Source: DATDAH01 sp963823495
GTDB taxonomy: Bacteria; Actinomycetota; Acidimicrobiia; Acidimicrobiales; DATDAH01
Reading direction: 5' to 3'
Length of the DNA: 64,000 nt
Assembly (NCBI GenBank): GCA_963823495.1
Contig: CAWGLV010000001.1
Coordinates: forward strand, 62,001-126,000
The translations under genes and the position numbers were made by a program. The stretch's first letter is position 1, and the number at the start of each line of letters is the position of its first letter. The notes beneath the pieces are model-generated. The model saw nothing but the letters and a program-made list of their open reading frames with translations. It searched no databases and had not been told where the DNA came from. Shown here piece after piece: positions 7,546-15,472 of this stretch.

Positions 7546-9462
7546 TCAGGGGGTCGAGGTCGGCTCCAGGGGCTCGAGGTCGACCAGCGGAGCGGCGAAC
7601 TGGGCGTGGTAGAGCGTGAAGTAGGCGCCTTGGCGGGCCAGGAGCGCCTCGTGGGATCCCTGCTCCACGATCTGGCCGCCGTCCATGACCAGGATGGTGT
7701 CGGCGTCGCGGATCGTCGACAGGCGGTGGGCGATGACGAAGCTGGTCCGGGCCGAGCGCAGCGCGGCCATCGCGTGCTGCACCAGGACCTCGGTTCGGGT
7801 GTCCACCGAACTCGTGGCCTCGTCGAGGATGAGGATGGTCGGCTCGGCGAGGAAGGCCCGGGCGATGGTGAGCAGCTGCTTCTCGCCGGTGCTGAGGTTG
7901 CCGGCGTCGTCGTCGATCACGGTGTCGTAGCCCTCGGGCAGGGAGTGGACGAAACGGTCGACGTAGGTGGCCTTGGCCGCGGCGAGGACCTCGGCTTCGG
8001 TCGCCTCCAGGTTGCCGTAGGCGATGTTGTCCCGGATGGTGCCCCCGAAGAGCCAGGTGTCCTGCAGGACCATGGCCATGTCGGAGCGGACGCTCCGCCG
8101 ACTGACGGTCGCGATGTCGGTCCCGTCGATGGTGATCCTCCCGCCGTCCAGCTCGTAGAACCGCATCAACAGGTTGACCAGGGTGGTCTTGCCTGCGCCG
8201 GTGGGCCCGACGATGGCGACGGTCTGGCCCGGCTCGGCGACCAGCGACAGGTCCTCGATCAGCGGCTCGTCGGGGTCATAGGAGAACCTGACGTGGTCGA
8301 ACTCGACCCGGCCACTTCCGGGACCGCTCCGCAGGGGCAGGTCGGCGGGAGGATCGGGCACCTCCTCCTCCACGTCGAGGAGCTCGAACACCCGCTCGGC
8401 GGAGGCGACACCGGACTGCAGCACGTTCATCATCGAGGCCACCTGGGTCAGGGGCTGGCTGAACTGGCGGGAGTACTGGATGAAGGCCTGCACGTCGCCG
8501 AGGCTCATGGCCCCCGACGAGACCCGGAGCCCACCGACCACGGCGACGATGACGAAGTTCAGGTTGCTGAGGAACATCATCGCCGGCTGGATCGTCCCGG
8601 CGATGAACTGGGCGCTGTAGCCCGCTTCGAAGAGCTGTTCGTTGGTCTCGTTGAAGCGGTCCTCGACGTCCTGCCGGCGCCCGAAGACCTTCACCAGGGT
8701 GTGGCCGGTGAACGCCTCCTCGACCTGCGCGTTGAGGGAGCCGGTCTGGGCCCACTGGGCGATGAACTTGTCCTTCGACCGGCGGGTGATGGCCCGCACC
8801 GTGCCCAGGGACGCGGGCACGGTGACCACGGCCACGAGGGCGAGCAGCGGGGAGATCGACACCATCATCACCAGGACGCCGAGCAGCGTGAGGACCGCGG
8901 TGAGCATCTGGCTGAGGCTCTGCTGCATGCTCTGGGCGACGTTGTCGATGTCGTTGGTCACCCGGCTGAGCAGGTCGCCGCGCGGCTGGCCGTCGACATA
9001 GCGGAGGGGCAGGCGGTTGATCTTGGCCTCGACGTCGGCCCGGAGGCTCTGCATCGTCACCTGGACGACCGTGGCCAGCACGTAGGCCTGGATGTAGGCC
9101 AGCACCGAGGAGACCGCGTAGAGGCCGAGGGCGAACAGCAGCATGCGGTGCAACTCGCCGGTGTCGATCCCGCCGGGACGACCGGTCACCCCGGCCACGA
9201 TGACGTCGGTGGCCCGCCCGAGCACCTTGGGGCCGAGGACCGAGAGGGTCACGCTGCCGACGCCGAGGGCGATGACCAGAATCCCCGAGGACCGGTGCGG
9301 ACGCAGGCGGGCGACGAGGCGCCGCGTCGCTGCGGCCAGGTCCTTGGGCTTCTCGGCCGGCATGCCTGCGGCAGCCATGCGGCCCGGGCCTGCGCTCTGG
9401 CTGGCCCGGGCCTCTGCGGCGATCTGGCGCGCGTCCTCCTCTTCTTCGTCGGCCCCGGTCAC
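7546..9462 (-). CDS. ABC exporter half-transporter (catalytic partner of a heterodimer)
   Basis: A 638-residue type IV ABC exporter: a charged N-terminal tail, a six-helix membrane domain (about 60-350) and a C-terminal nucleotide-binding domain. The ATPase motifs are Walker A GPTGAGKTT, signature LSTGEKQLL, Walker B ILILDEATSS with the catalytic Glu, and the H-loop AHRLS. The signature is LSTGE, not LSGGQ. The GTG start overlaps the preceding half-transporter stop by four bases (GTGA), so the two are co-translated. The pair resembles TM287/288 and BmrCD-type multidrug exporters; the substrate is unknown. Confidence 0.92.
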   Translation of the reverse strand: MTGADEEEEDARQIAAEARASQSAGPGRMAAAGMPAEKPKDLAAATRRLVARLRPHRSSGILVIALGVGSVTLSVLGPKVLGRATDVIVAGVTGRPGGIDTGELHRMLLFALGLYAVSSVLAYIQAYVLATVVQVTMQSLRADVEAKINRLPLRYVDGQPRGDLLSRVTNDIDNVAQSMQQSLSQMLTAVLTLLGVLVMMVSISPLLALVAVVTVPASLGTVRAITRRSKDKFIAQWAQTGSLNAQVEEAFTGHTLVKVFGRRQDVEDRFNETNEQLFEAGYSAQFIAGTIQPAMMFLSNLNFVIVAVVGGLRVSSGAMSLGDVQAFIQYSRQFSQPLTQVASMMNVLQSGVASAERVFELLDVEEEVPDPPADLPLRSGPGSGRVEFDHVRFSYDPDEPLIEDLSLVAEPGQTVAIVGPTGAGKTTLVNLLMRFYELDGGRITIDGTDIATVSRRSVRSDMAMVLQDTWLFGGTIRDNIAYGNLEATEAEVLAAAKATYVDRFVHSLPEGYDTVIDDDAGNLSTGEKQLLTIARAFLAEPTILILDEATSSVDTRTEVLVQHAMAALRSARTSFVIAHRLSTIRDADTILVMDGGQIVEQGSHEALLARQGAYFTLYHAQFAAPLVDLEPLEPTSTP

Positions 9463-11237
9463 GCCGCCCCCTCCTCGTGCTGGGACTCGACGATCTCCCG
9501 GTAGGTGGGGCAGCCGTCGAGCAGGTCGCCGTGGGTGCCCAGGCCGACCTGCTCCCCGTCCTCCAGGACGAGGATCTGGTCGGCGTCGCGGATCGAGGAG
9601 ACCCGTTGGCCGACGATGATCACGGTGGCGTCGGCGGTGTGGCGCGCCAGCGCGGCCCGGACCCGGGCATCGGTCGCCAGATCCAGGGCCGAGAAGGAGT
9701 CGTCGAAGAGGTAGATCTCGGGACGGCGCACGAGGGCTCGGGCGATGGCCAGCCGCTGGCGCTGACCACCCGAGACGTTGGCGCCGCCCTGGGCGATCCG
9801 GGCCTCCAGCCCCCCGGGCATCGAGGCGACGAACTCGTCGGCCTGCGCCACGGCGAGCGCCGTCCAGAGGTCGTCCTCGGTGGCCGTCGGATCGGCGTGA
9901 CGCAGGTTGTCGGCGACCGTCCCCGAGAAGAGGTAGGGCTTCTGGGGGACCAGGCCCACCCGACGCCAGAGGTCCTCGAGGTCGAGGTCTCGGATGTCCA
10001 CGCCGTCCACCAGCACGGACCCGGCCGTCACGTCGAACAGCCGCGGGACGAGGCTGATGAGGGTCGTCTTGCCCGCCCCCGTGCTCCCGATGATCGCCGT
10101 GGTCTGGCCCGCCACGGCGGTGAACGAGATGTCGGCCAGGACCGGTGCCTCGGCCCCGGGGTAGTTGAACCCCACGCCGCGCAGCTCCAGCCGGCCCCGT
10201 GCTCCACCGTCGAGGCGGATCGGTGTCGCGGCGGGCACGACCGAGGACTCCGTGCCCAGCACCTCGGTGATCCGCTGGGCGCTGACCGCGGCCCGGGGGA
10301 TCATGACCATCATGAAGGTGGCCATCATCACGGCCAGGAGGATCTGCACCAGGTAGCTGAGGAAGGCGATGAGCTGGCCGACCTCGAGGCTCCCACTGCT
10401 GATCTGACCGGCACCGATCCACACCGCGGCCACGCTCGAGCCGTTCAGGACCAACAACACGATCGGGAAGAAGAAGGCCATGAGGCGGCCGGCCCGCACC
10501 GAGGTCTCGGTGAGATCGTCGTTGGCCCGCCGGAACCGCTCGACCTCGTCGGGCTCGCGGACGAAGGCCCGGACGACCCGGATGCCCATGAGCTGTTCCC
10601 GCAGGATCCGGTTCACCGTGTCCAGGCGGTCCTGCATGTCGCGGAACTGCGGGACCATGCGGATGACCACCAGCCCGATGGCGAGGACCAGGACCGGGAC
10701 GCTGACCAGGAGGATCGCGGAGAGCCCCGCCGCCTGCCGGAGGGCCAGGATCACCCCGGCGACCATGGTGATGGGCGCGGCGACCAGGAGGGTGCAGGTC
10801 ATCAGGACCACCATCTGGACCTGTTGGACGTCATTGGTGATGCGGGTGATGAGGGACGGCGCGGTGAAGTGGGTGACCTCCCGGGCCGAGAAGCCGGTCA
10901 CCTGGTGGAAGAGGCTGCGCCGGACGTCGCGACCGAAGCCCATGGCGGCCCGGGACCCGAAGTAGACCGCGCCGACGGCGAAGACGACCTGCACCAGCGT
11001 GACCGCCAACATCACCGCTCCCGTGCTGCGGATGTAGGCGGGGTCGTTCGCCGCGATCCCGTTGTCGATCAGGTCGGCGTTGAGGGTGGGCAGGTACAGC
11101 GAGGCCAGCGCCTGGACCGACTGCAGGACCAGGACGACGACCAGGACCCGCCGGTACGGCCCGAGGTGTGAGCCGAGCAGGCGCCCGAGGCTCGGGAGCT
11201 CCCCTTCGACCTCGGCCTCCCCCGCCACGACGCTCAC
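9459..11237 (-). CDS. ABC exporter half-transporter (degenerate-site partner)
   Basis: The first gene of the heterodimeric exporter, about 592 residues with six membrane helices and an ATPase domain. Walker A is GSTGAGKTT and the signature VSGGQRQRL is canonical, but Walker B reads IYLFDDSFSALD: the catalytic Glu is Asp. In TM287/288-type exporters this marks the half contributing the non-hydrolysing site. The start is GTG 11237 or GTG 11228 (with GGTGAG ahead of it); longer reading frames run into tRNA-Tyr and are rejected. It lies about 185 bp downstream of tRNA-Tyr on the same strand. Confidence 0.9.
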   Translation of the reverse strand: MSVVAGEAEVEGELPSLGRLLGSHLGPYRRVLVVVLVLQSVQALASLYLPTLNADLIDNGIAANDPAYIRSTGAVMLAVTLVQVVFAVGAVYFGSRAAMGFGRDVRRSLFHQVTGFSAREVTHFTAPSLITRITNDVQQVQMVVLMTCTLLVAAPITMVAGVILALRQAAGLSAILLVSVPVLVLAIGLVVIRMVPQFRDMQDRLDTVNRILREQLMGIRVVRAFVREPDEVERFRRANDDLTETSVRAGRLMAFFFPIVLLVLNGSSVAAVWIGAGQISSGSLEVGQLIAFLSYLVQILLAVMMATFMMVMIPRAAVSAQRITEVLGTESSVVPAATPIRLDGGARGRLELRGVGFNYPGAEAPVLADISFTAVAGQTTAIIGSTGAGKTTLISLVPRLFDVTAGSVLVDGVDIRDLDLEDLWRRVGLVPQKPYLFSGTVADNLRHADPTATEDDLWTALAVAQADEFVASMPGGLEARIAQGGANVSGGQRQRLAIARALVRRPEIYLFDDSFSALDLATDARVRAALARHTADATVIIVGQRVSSIRDADQILVLEDGEQVGLGTHGDLLDGCPTYREIVESQHEEGAA

Positions 11238-11422
11238 CCGACCGGCGCCCGGCGCGCGTCCCCCGACACGCCCGACCGACGGGTCGGCATCGCGTCGGTC
11301 ATTGACGGGCTCCTCGGGTGGACGGCGGACAAGGCTGCGGCCGGCGCCTTGGAGAACCCGGAGCCCCCCGTGGCGATACCCCTGCGAAGCGGGTCCGGGC
11401 GACGCCGCAGCGGCTTGCTGTG

Positions 11423-11504
11423 TGGGCCGGGGAGGATTCGAACCTCCGTAGGCAATGCCGACGGGTTTACAGCCCGTTCCCTTTGGCCACTCGGGCACCG
11501 ACCC
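11423..11504 (-). tRNA. trnY: tRNA-Tyr (anticodon GTA)
   Basis: An 82-nt class II tRNA. The acceptor GGGTCGG/CCGGCCC contains one G-U pair, and the discriminator is A. The anticodon stem is ACGGG/CCCGT, with loop CTGTAAA (anticodon GTA). A long variable arm (CGGCATTGCCTACG region) follows, then the T arm GGAGG-TTCGAAT-CCTCC. Confidence 0.96.
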
Positions 11505-11544
11505 AGGAGCGCCAGAGGCTACCCGGCTCCCCGGCCGGTGCGGG

Positions 11545-11550
11545 TAGGTT
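11545..11550 (+). promoter_or_regulatory. Leaderless -10 box (TAGGTT) of yajQ
   Basis: TAGGTT ends 7 nt before the ATG at 11558, and there is no Shine-Dalgarno sequence. This spacing puts the transcript start at the start codon. Confidence 0.55.
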
Positions 11551-11557
11551 CGGGCCC

Positions 11558-12046
11558 ATGCCGACGTTCGATGTGGTGTCCGAGGTCGACCTCCAGGAGG
11601 TCCGCAACGCCGTGGACCAGGCCGCCCGGGAAGTGGCGACCCGGTTCGACTTCAAGGACACCAACTCCCGGGTGGAGCTCGGCGAGGGGAGCATCACGCT
11701 GGCCACGGTCACCCCGGACCGCCTCACCGCCCTGCGTCAGGTACTCGAGGAGAAGCTGGTCAAGCGGAAGATCTCGCTGAAGTCGATCGAGTTCGGCAGC
11801 GTCGAGGACGCAGCCGGTGGCACCGTGCGCCAGGTGGCCACCCTGACCGCCGGCATCAACTCCGAGAAGTCCCGCGAGATCAACAAGTTCCTGAAGGCCC
11901 TGGGCGTCAAAGGCCTGCAGAGCCAGACCCAGGGCGAGCAGGTCCGGGTCCAGCACAAGAAGCGCGATGCCCTCCAGGAGGCCATGGCCGCCCTGAAGGC
12001 CGAGGACTTCGGCATCCCCCTCCAGTACCAGAACTTCCGCGACTGA
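11558..12046 (+). CDS. yajQ: YajQ-family nucleotide-binding protein
   Basis: A 162-residue protein of the YajQ/DUF520 family, which in Xanthomonas binds cyclic di-GMP and elsewhere is reported to bind nucleotides or RNA. The sequence opens MPTFDVVSEVDLQEVRNAVD and contains the family blocks TRFDFKDTNS, INSEKSREINKFLKALGVKG and the C-terminal AEDFGIPLQYQNFRD. Two ferredoxin-like halves make a full-length protein. The ATG has no ribosome-binding site but a TAGGTT box 7 nt upstream. It is convergent with the HAD phosphatase gene across a 9-bp-arm hairpin. Confidence 0.93.
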   Translation: MPTFDVVSEVDLQEVRNAVDQAAREVATRFDFKDTNSRVELGEGSITLATVTPDRLTALRQVLEEKLVKRKISLKSIEFGSVEDAAGGTVRQVATLTAGINSEKSREINKFLKALGVKGLQSQTQGEQVRVQHKKRDALQEAMAALKAEDFGIPLQYQNFRD

Positions 12047-12055
12047 CCCTCGTCC

Positions 12056-12095
12056 GGCACCGGTCTCCTGCTCTCCGGCGTGGGGTACCGGTGCC
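12056..12095. terminator. Inverted repeat between convergent genes
   Basis: Perfect 9-bp arms GGCACCGGT (12056-12064) and ACCGGTGCC (12087-12095) around a 22-nt loop, in the 65-bp gap between the yajQ stop and the HAD gene stop. A bidirectional terminator is the likely role; there is no T-tract on either strand. Confidence 0.5.
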
Positions 12096-12111
12096 AGAAC
12101 GCGTCGTCGGG

Positions 12112-12597
12112 TCAGTCGTAGTAGCCGCTGTGGATGTAGACGCAGGGGACACCTTCGCGGTGGAACATGTCCACGTTGCGGCGGTCGTCCTCGAAGGCCA
12201 GCCGGAGGTCGAAGCCGTACGCCCGCAGCTCCCCCACGGTGCGCTGCTTGAAGACCCGTGACGCCTGGTAGTCGCCGAACTCCCGCATGATCAGCACGTC
12301 CCACCGCAGCTTGTAGCGCTCGAGCCAGCCCAACGTCTGGCGCTGGACCCGCATCGGACGGGCGGTGAGGAGGATCACCCGCAGGTCGGCGTCGAGCACC
12401 TCGAGCAGGCGGGCCACCTCGGCGATGACCTCGTCCTCACCGCACGCGGCGAAGAAGGCCTCCCAGTCCCGGCGCGGGAACTCCAGGTAGTGCTGCCGGG
12501 TGGAGGCGTCGGAGAGGACGCCGTCCATGTCGAAGACGACCGCGGGGCCCGGGTCGACCGGACCGTCGTTCCACCAGTAGTTCTCCGGGACCTGCAC
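12112..12597 (-). CDS. HAD-superfamily phosphatase, polynucleotide kinase 3'-phosphatase-like domain
   Basis: A 161-residue stand-alone HAD phosphatase. Motif I is VVFDMDGVLSDA (about 21-32, nucleophile in DxD), motif II is ILLTARPM, a Lys occurs near RVFKQRT, and motif IV is LAFEDDRRNVDMF. The order and the WDVLIMREFGDY stretch resemble the phosphatase half of T4 Pnkp-type end-repair enzymes, so nucleic-acid 3'-end dephosphorylation is plausible, but the kinase half is absent and the substrate is uncertain. GTG 12597 is chosen because a TAGCCT box ends 7 nt before it; longer ORFs are low-complexity read-through. It is divergent from the sugar dehydrogenase gene. Confidence 0.8.
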   Translation of the reverse strand: MQVPENYWWNDGPVDPGPAVVFDMDGVLSDASTRQHYLEFPRRDWEAFFAACGEDEVIAEVARLLEVLDADLRVILLTARPMRVQRQTLGWLERYKLRWDVLIMREFGDYQASRVFKQRTVGELRAYGFDLRLAFEDDRRNVDMFHREGVPCVYIHSGYYD

Positions 12598-12604
12598 CCG
12601 CCAG

Positions 12605-12610
12605 AGGCTA
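12605..12610 (-). promoter_or_regulatory. Leaderless -10 box (TAGCCT) of the HAD phosphatase gene
   Basis: TAGCCT lies 7 nt upstream of GTG 12597 on the minus strand. Only 10 bp separate it from the -10 box of the divergent gene, so the two promoters overlap. Confidence 0.5.
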
Positions 12611-12620
12611 CGGGTGCCGG

Positions 12621-12626
12621 TAGCTT
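12621..12626 (+). promoter_or_regulatory. -10 box (TAGCTT) of the secreted sugar dehydrogenase gene
   Basis: TAGCTT ends 9 nt before ATG 12636, and there is no Shine-Dalgarno sequence; compatible with leaderless or near-leaderless initiation. Confidence 0.45.
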
Positions 12627-12635
12627 GGCCCCTCG

Positions 12636-13838
12636 ATGACGACGAGGAGCCGTTCCGTGAAGCACCCGCTCGCTCTGGCCGCGGTCGCCCTGATCGCACT
12701 CCTGGGAACGGTCGTCCCGGCGACCGGCGAGGCCCAGACCGAGGGGGGGCCGCCGCCGGCCCTGGCGCTGACACCGCTCGCGACCCTCGACTACCCGATC
12801 GCCATGGCCGCCCGGGCCGGCACCGAGGACCTGTACGTCGCCCAACGGGACGGCGTCGTACGCCGCCTCGAGGTCACCGGCCCCGACGTCGCGCTCAGCC
12901 CCACACCGGTGATCAACATCAGCCGCTTCATCGCCACCGGCGGCGAGGGGGGGCTCCTGGGCCTGGCCTTCAACCCGGCCGGCACCCGCCTCTACCTGCA
13001 CCACACCAACCGGGCGGGCGACACCCGACTCGTGGAGTACCGGATGAACGCGTCGGGCCGCCGGGCCATCGGGAGGTCGCGCCGGCTGGTGTTGGCCGTC
13101 GACCAGCCCGCGTCGAACCACAACGGCGGGACCGTGACCTTCGGCCCCGACCGTCGTCTCTACCTCGCGCTCGGCGACGGCGGCGGTGCCGGTGACCCCC
13201 GGCGCAACGCCCAGAACCTGCGGCGCCTCCTCGGCAAGGTGCTGCGGATCAACCCGAACGCCACGGCGCGGGCCGCCTACACCGTCCCGGGCCAGAACCC
13301 CTACGCCCTCCAGCGCCCCCGACGGGGGGAGATCTGGCTCCGGGGCGTGCGCAACCCCTGGCGCATCGCCTTCGACCCGGACAACGGGGACCTCTATGTC
13401 GCCGACGTCGGTCAGAACGCGGTCGAGGAGGTCACGGTCCTGCCCGCCGACGGCGGTGGGCGCAACGCCGGACGGGGCACCAACCTCGGGTGGCGACGCA
13501 TGGAGGGCGACCAGGTCTTCGTCGGCTCCGGACCGCCCCCGGGCCACACCGGTCCCACGTTCACCTACGGTCACGGGTCCCCCTGTCGCTCGATCACGGG
13601 GGGCTACGTCTACCGTGGCTCGGCCATCCCGGCGCTGGACGGCACCTACCTGTACGGCGACTGGTGCACCGGGGTCATCGGCGGGATCGAAGCCACCGGC
13701 GGCGTGTTGACCGCGTCCACCCCCGACCTCGGGTTGCCTCCCCTCCCGTTCGAGCTGGTCTCCTTCGGCCAGGACAACCACGGTGAGATCTACGTCCTGG
13801 CCAGTGGGGGCGAGGTCTCCCGCATCGACCCGGCCTGA
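12636..13838 (+). CDS. Secreted PQQ-dependent sugar (glucose/sorbosone-type) dehydrogenase
   Basis: A 400-residue exported six-bladed beta-propeller of the soluble aldose dehydrogenase (Asd/YliI) family. Residues 1-33 form a Sec signal peptide (basic start, then LALAAVALIALLGTVVPATG). Propeller landmarks are PIAMAARAGTEDLYVAQRDG, GGEGGLLGLAFNP, NHNGGTVTFGPDRRLYLALG with the catalytic-type His, and LYVADVGQNAVEEV. Family members oxidise sugars with PQQ and pass electrons to the respiratory chain. No PQQ biosynthesis genes are in this window, so cofactor supply is unproven. The promoter is shared divergently with the HAD gene. Confidence 0.87.
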   Translation: MTTRSRSVKHPLALAAVALIALLGTVVPATGEAQTEGGPPPALALTPLATLDYPIAMAARAGTEDLYVAQRDGVVRRLEVTGPDVALSPTPVINISRFIATGGEGGLLGLAFNPAGTRLYLHHTNRAGDTRLVEYRMNASGRRAIGRSRRLVLAVDQPASNHNGGTVTFGPDRRLYLALGDGGGAGDPRRNAQNLRRLLGKVLRINPNATARAAYTVPGQNPYALQRPRRGEIWLRGVRNPWRIAFDPDNGDLYVADVGQNAVEEVTVLPADGGGRNAGRGTNLGWRRMEGDQVFVGSGPPPGHTGPTFTYGHGSPCRSITGGYVYRGSAIPALDGTYLYGDWCTGVIGGIEATGGVLTASTPDLGLPPLPFELVSFGQDNHGEIYVLASGGEVSRIDPA

Positions 13839-13920
13839 CCCACCGGCGCCGCGAGATCCCATTCCCGACGCCAGACCCGGCCAGGACGTCCGGCCCGGGA
13901 CCTCGGGAAGGTGTTCTCGT

Positions 13921-13926
13921 TACCGT
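13921..13926 (+). promoter_or_regulatory. Leaderless -10 box (TACCGT) of the serine hydrolase gene
   Basis: TACCGT ends 7 nt before ATG 13934, and no ribosome-binding site is present. Confidence 0.45.
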
Positions 13927-13933
13927 CGTCGTC

Positions 13934-15451
13934 ATGAGCTCCCGCGAGGGCCGACGCCCTCATCCGGCCTGTCCGGTCGTCGTGGCCCTGGGTCTGCTCG
14001 CCGCGGCCTGCGGTGGGAGTTCGCCCGAGGCGACGCCCACGCCGGAGCCGACGCAGGTGTTCGCCTGGTCGCCCGAGACACCGTCGGCCGCGGGCTTCGA
14101 CGTCGACGTCCTCCGAGCCGGCCTCGACACGCTGGAGGCCGCCGACTCCAACGCCCACCAACTCGTGGTCGCCCGAGGCCGCGACCTGGTCATCGACACG
14201 GCCCTCTGGCCCGGGATCGCCGACCAGCCCCACGACCTCGCCTCCATCACGAAGTCGGTCGTCGCCCTCGTGGTCGGGGCCGCGATCGAGCGCGGCGACA
14301 TCGATTCGCTCGAGGTGACCCTCGGCGACCTGCTCGACCTCCCCCCGGCCTCCCCCACTGCCGCGGCGCGACTGCGCGACCTCCTCGGCATGCGGAGCGG
14401 ACTCGAGTGCTCGGCGACCGACGGCGAGAGCCAACTGGAGGAGATGCTCCGGTCCCCGGACTACGTGGCCTATGCCGCCGCCCTTCCGGCCGCGGGTCCG
14501 GCCGGCGAGGACTTCGCCTACTGCTCTCCCGGCTACCACCTGGTGTCGGCCGCCATCGCCGAGACGACCGGTGCCCGCCTCGAGGACTACGCCGGCCGGG
14601 TGCTCTTCGAGCCCGTGGGAATCGAGGAGTGGTCGTGGCCTGAGGACGCCCAGGGCGTGACCCATGGCTGGGGCGACCTCGCCTTGGCCCCGCGGGATCT
14701 GGCTCGTCTCGGCCGCCTCGTACTCGACGACGGCCGTTGGGAGGACCAAGCGGTGCTGCCCCGCGGCTTCGTCGACGACCTCCGGGCGCCCATAGCCACC
14801 GATGATCCGGACGTGGACTACGGCCTCGGTTGGTGGCTGCCGACCGACGAGGCCGCGGGCGCCCTCGAGGCCCTCGGGCGAGGCGGGCAGACGCTCCTCG
14901 TCCGAGCCGACAGGGACCTGGTCGTGGCCGTCACCGGCGCCGAGGTGGACGGACCGCTCATCGCCCGCACCGTCGCCGGTGCCGTCCTCGATGACGCGGC
15001 GGTCGATCCCGCCGCCGACGAGGAGATCGCCACTCGGTTCGCGAGGCTCGCCCGGCCACCCGCACCGACCCCCGGCACGACGCCCGGTCCGACACCGAAC
15101 CTGGAGACGACCTTCGCGCTCGAGGCCAACCCGCTCGGCATCAGTCGGTTCCGCGTGGTTGCGGGCGATGACGACACCGTGACCCTCGAGATGACCGTCG
15201 GCGGGCAGGCCTACGCCCTACCCGCGGGTCTCGACGGCGTCGCCCGGGTGACGCCCGCCGGGCCGTCGGAGGAGGCCGTGGCGCTCGCCGCGGCCTGGGA
15301 CGGTGCCGTCCTCACCGTGGACTACGAGGCGACCCGGGGTCCGGACCACCTCACCTTCGCCGCAGACCTCGGACCCGTGTTCTCATTGACCATCAGCGAC
15401 CTGGCATCCCGGTTCCCGACCGCGGTGGTCCGCGGCACCCCGACCCCCTGA
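13934..15451 (+). CDS. Lipoprotein serine hydrolase, class C beta-lactamase/esterase family
   Basis: A 505-residue exported lipoprotein. The lipobox LLAAAC ends at Cys26, followed by a Pro/Thr-rich linker. The SxxK motif is S104-I-T-K107 (LASITKSVV). The second catalytic motif appears as FAYCSPGYHLVS, a YxS variant of YxN seen in esterase-like members. A C-terminal domain after a Pro/Thr linker (about 375-390) resembles the extra domain of 6-aminohexanoate/esterase relatives. It could be an esterase, D-amino peptidase or penicillin-binding relative; the substrate is not evident. It is convergent with acs, with only 21 bp between stops. Confidence 0.85.
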   Translation: MSSREGRRPHPACPVVVALGLLAAACGGSSPEATPTPEPTQVFAWSPETPSAAGFDVDVLRAGLDTLEAADSNAHQLVVARGRDLVIDTALWPGIADQPHDLASITKSVVALVVGAAIERGDIDSLEVTLGDLLDLPPASPTAAARLRDLLGMRSGLECSATDGESQLEEMLRSPDYVAYAAALPAAGPAGEDFAYCSPGYHLVSAAIAETTGARLEDYAGRVLFEPVGIEEWSWPEDAQGVTHGWGDLALAPRDLARLGRLVLDDGRWEDQAVLPRGFVDDLRAPIATDDPDVDYGLGWWLPTDEAAGALEALGRGGQTLLVRADRDLVVAVTGAEVDGPLIARTVAGAVLDDAAVDPAADEEIATRFARLARPPAPTPGTTPGPTPNLETTFALEANPLGISRFRVVAGDDDTVTLEMTVGGQAYALPAGLDGVARVTPAGPSEEAVALAAAWDGAVLTVDYEATRGPDHLTFAADLGPVFSLTISDLASRFPTAVVRGTPTP

Positions 15452-15472
15452 AGGTCGCGGCCCCTCCTCAGC

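Noticed and set aside
7546..10422. A single 958-codon minus-strand frame covering both ABC exporter halves
   Set aside because: The N-terminal third is an Arg/Gly-rich off-frame read of the first half-transporter. The real second gene starts at GTG 9462 in a GTGA overlap.
9459..11498. ABC exporter start at ATG 11498 giving MPEWPKGTG...
   Set aside because: That frame reads through tRNA-Tyr; the first 87 codons are low-complexity. GTG 11237 or 11228 fits the family start.
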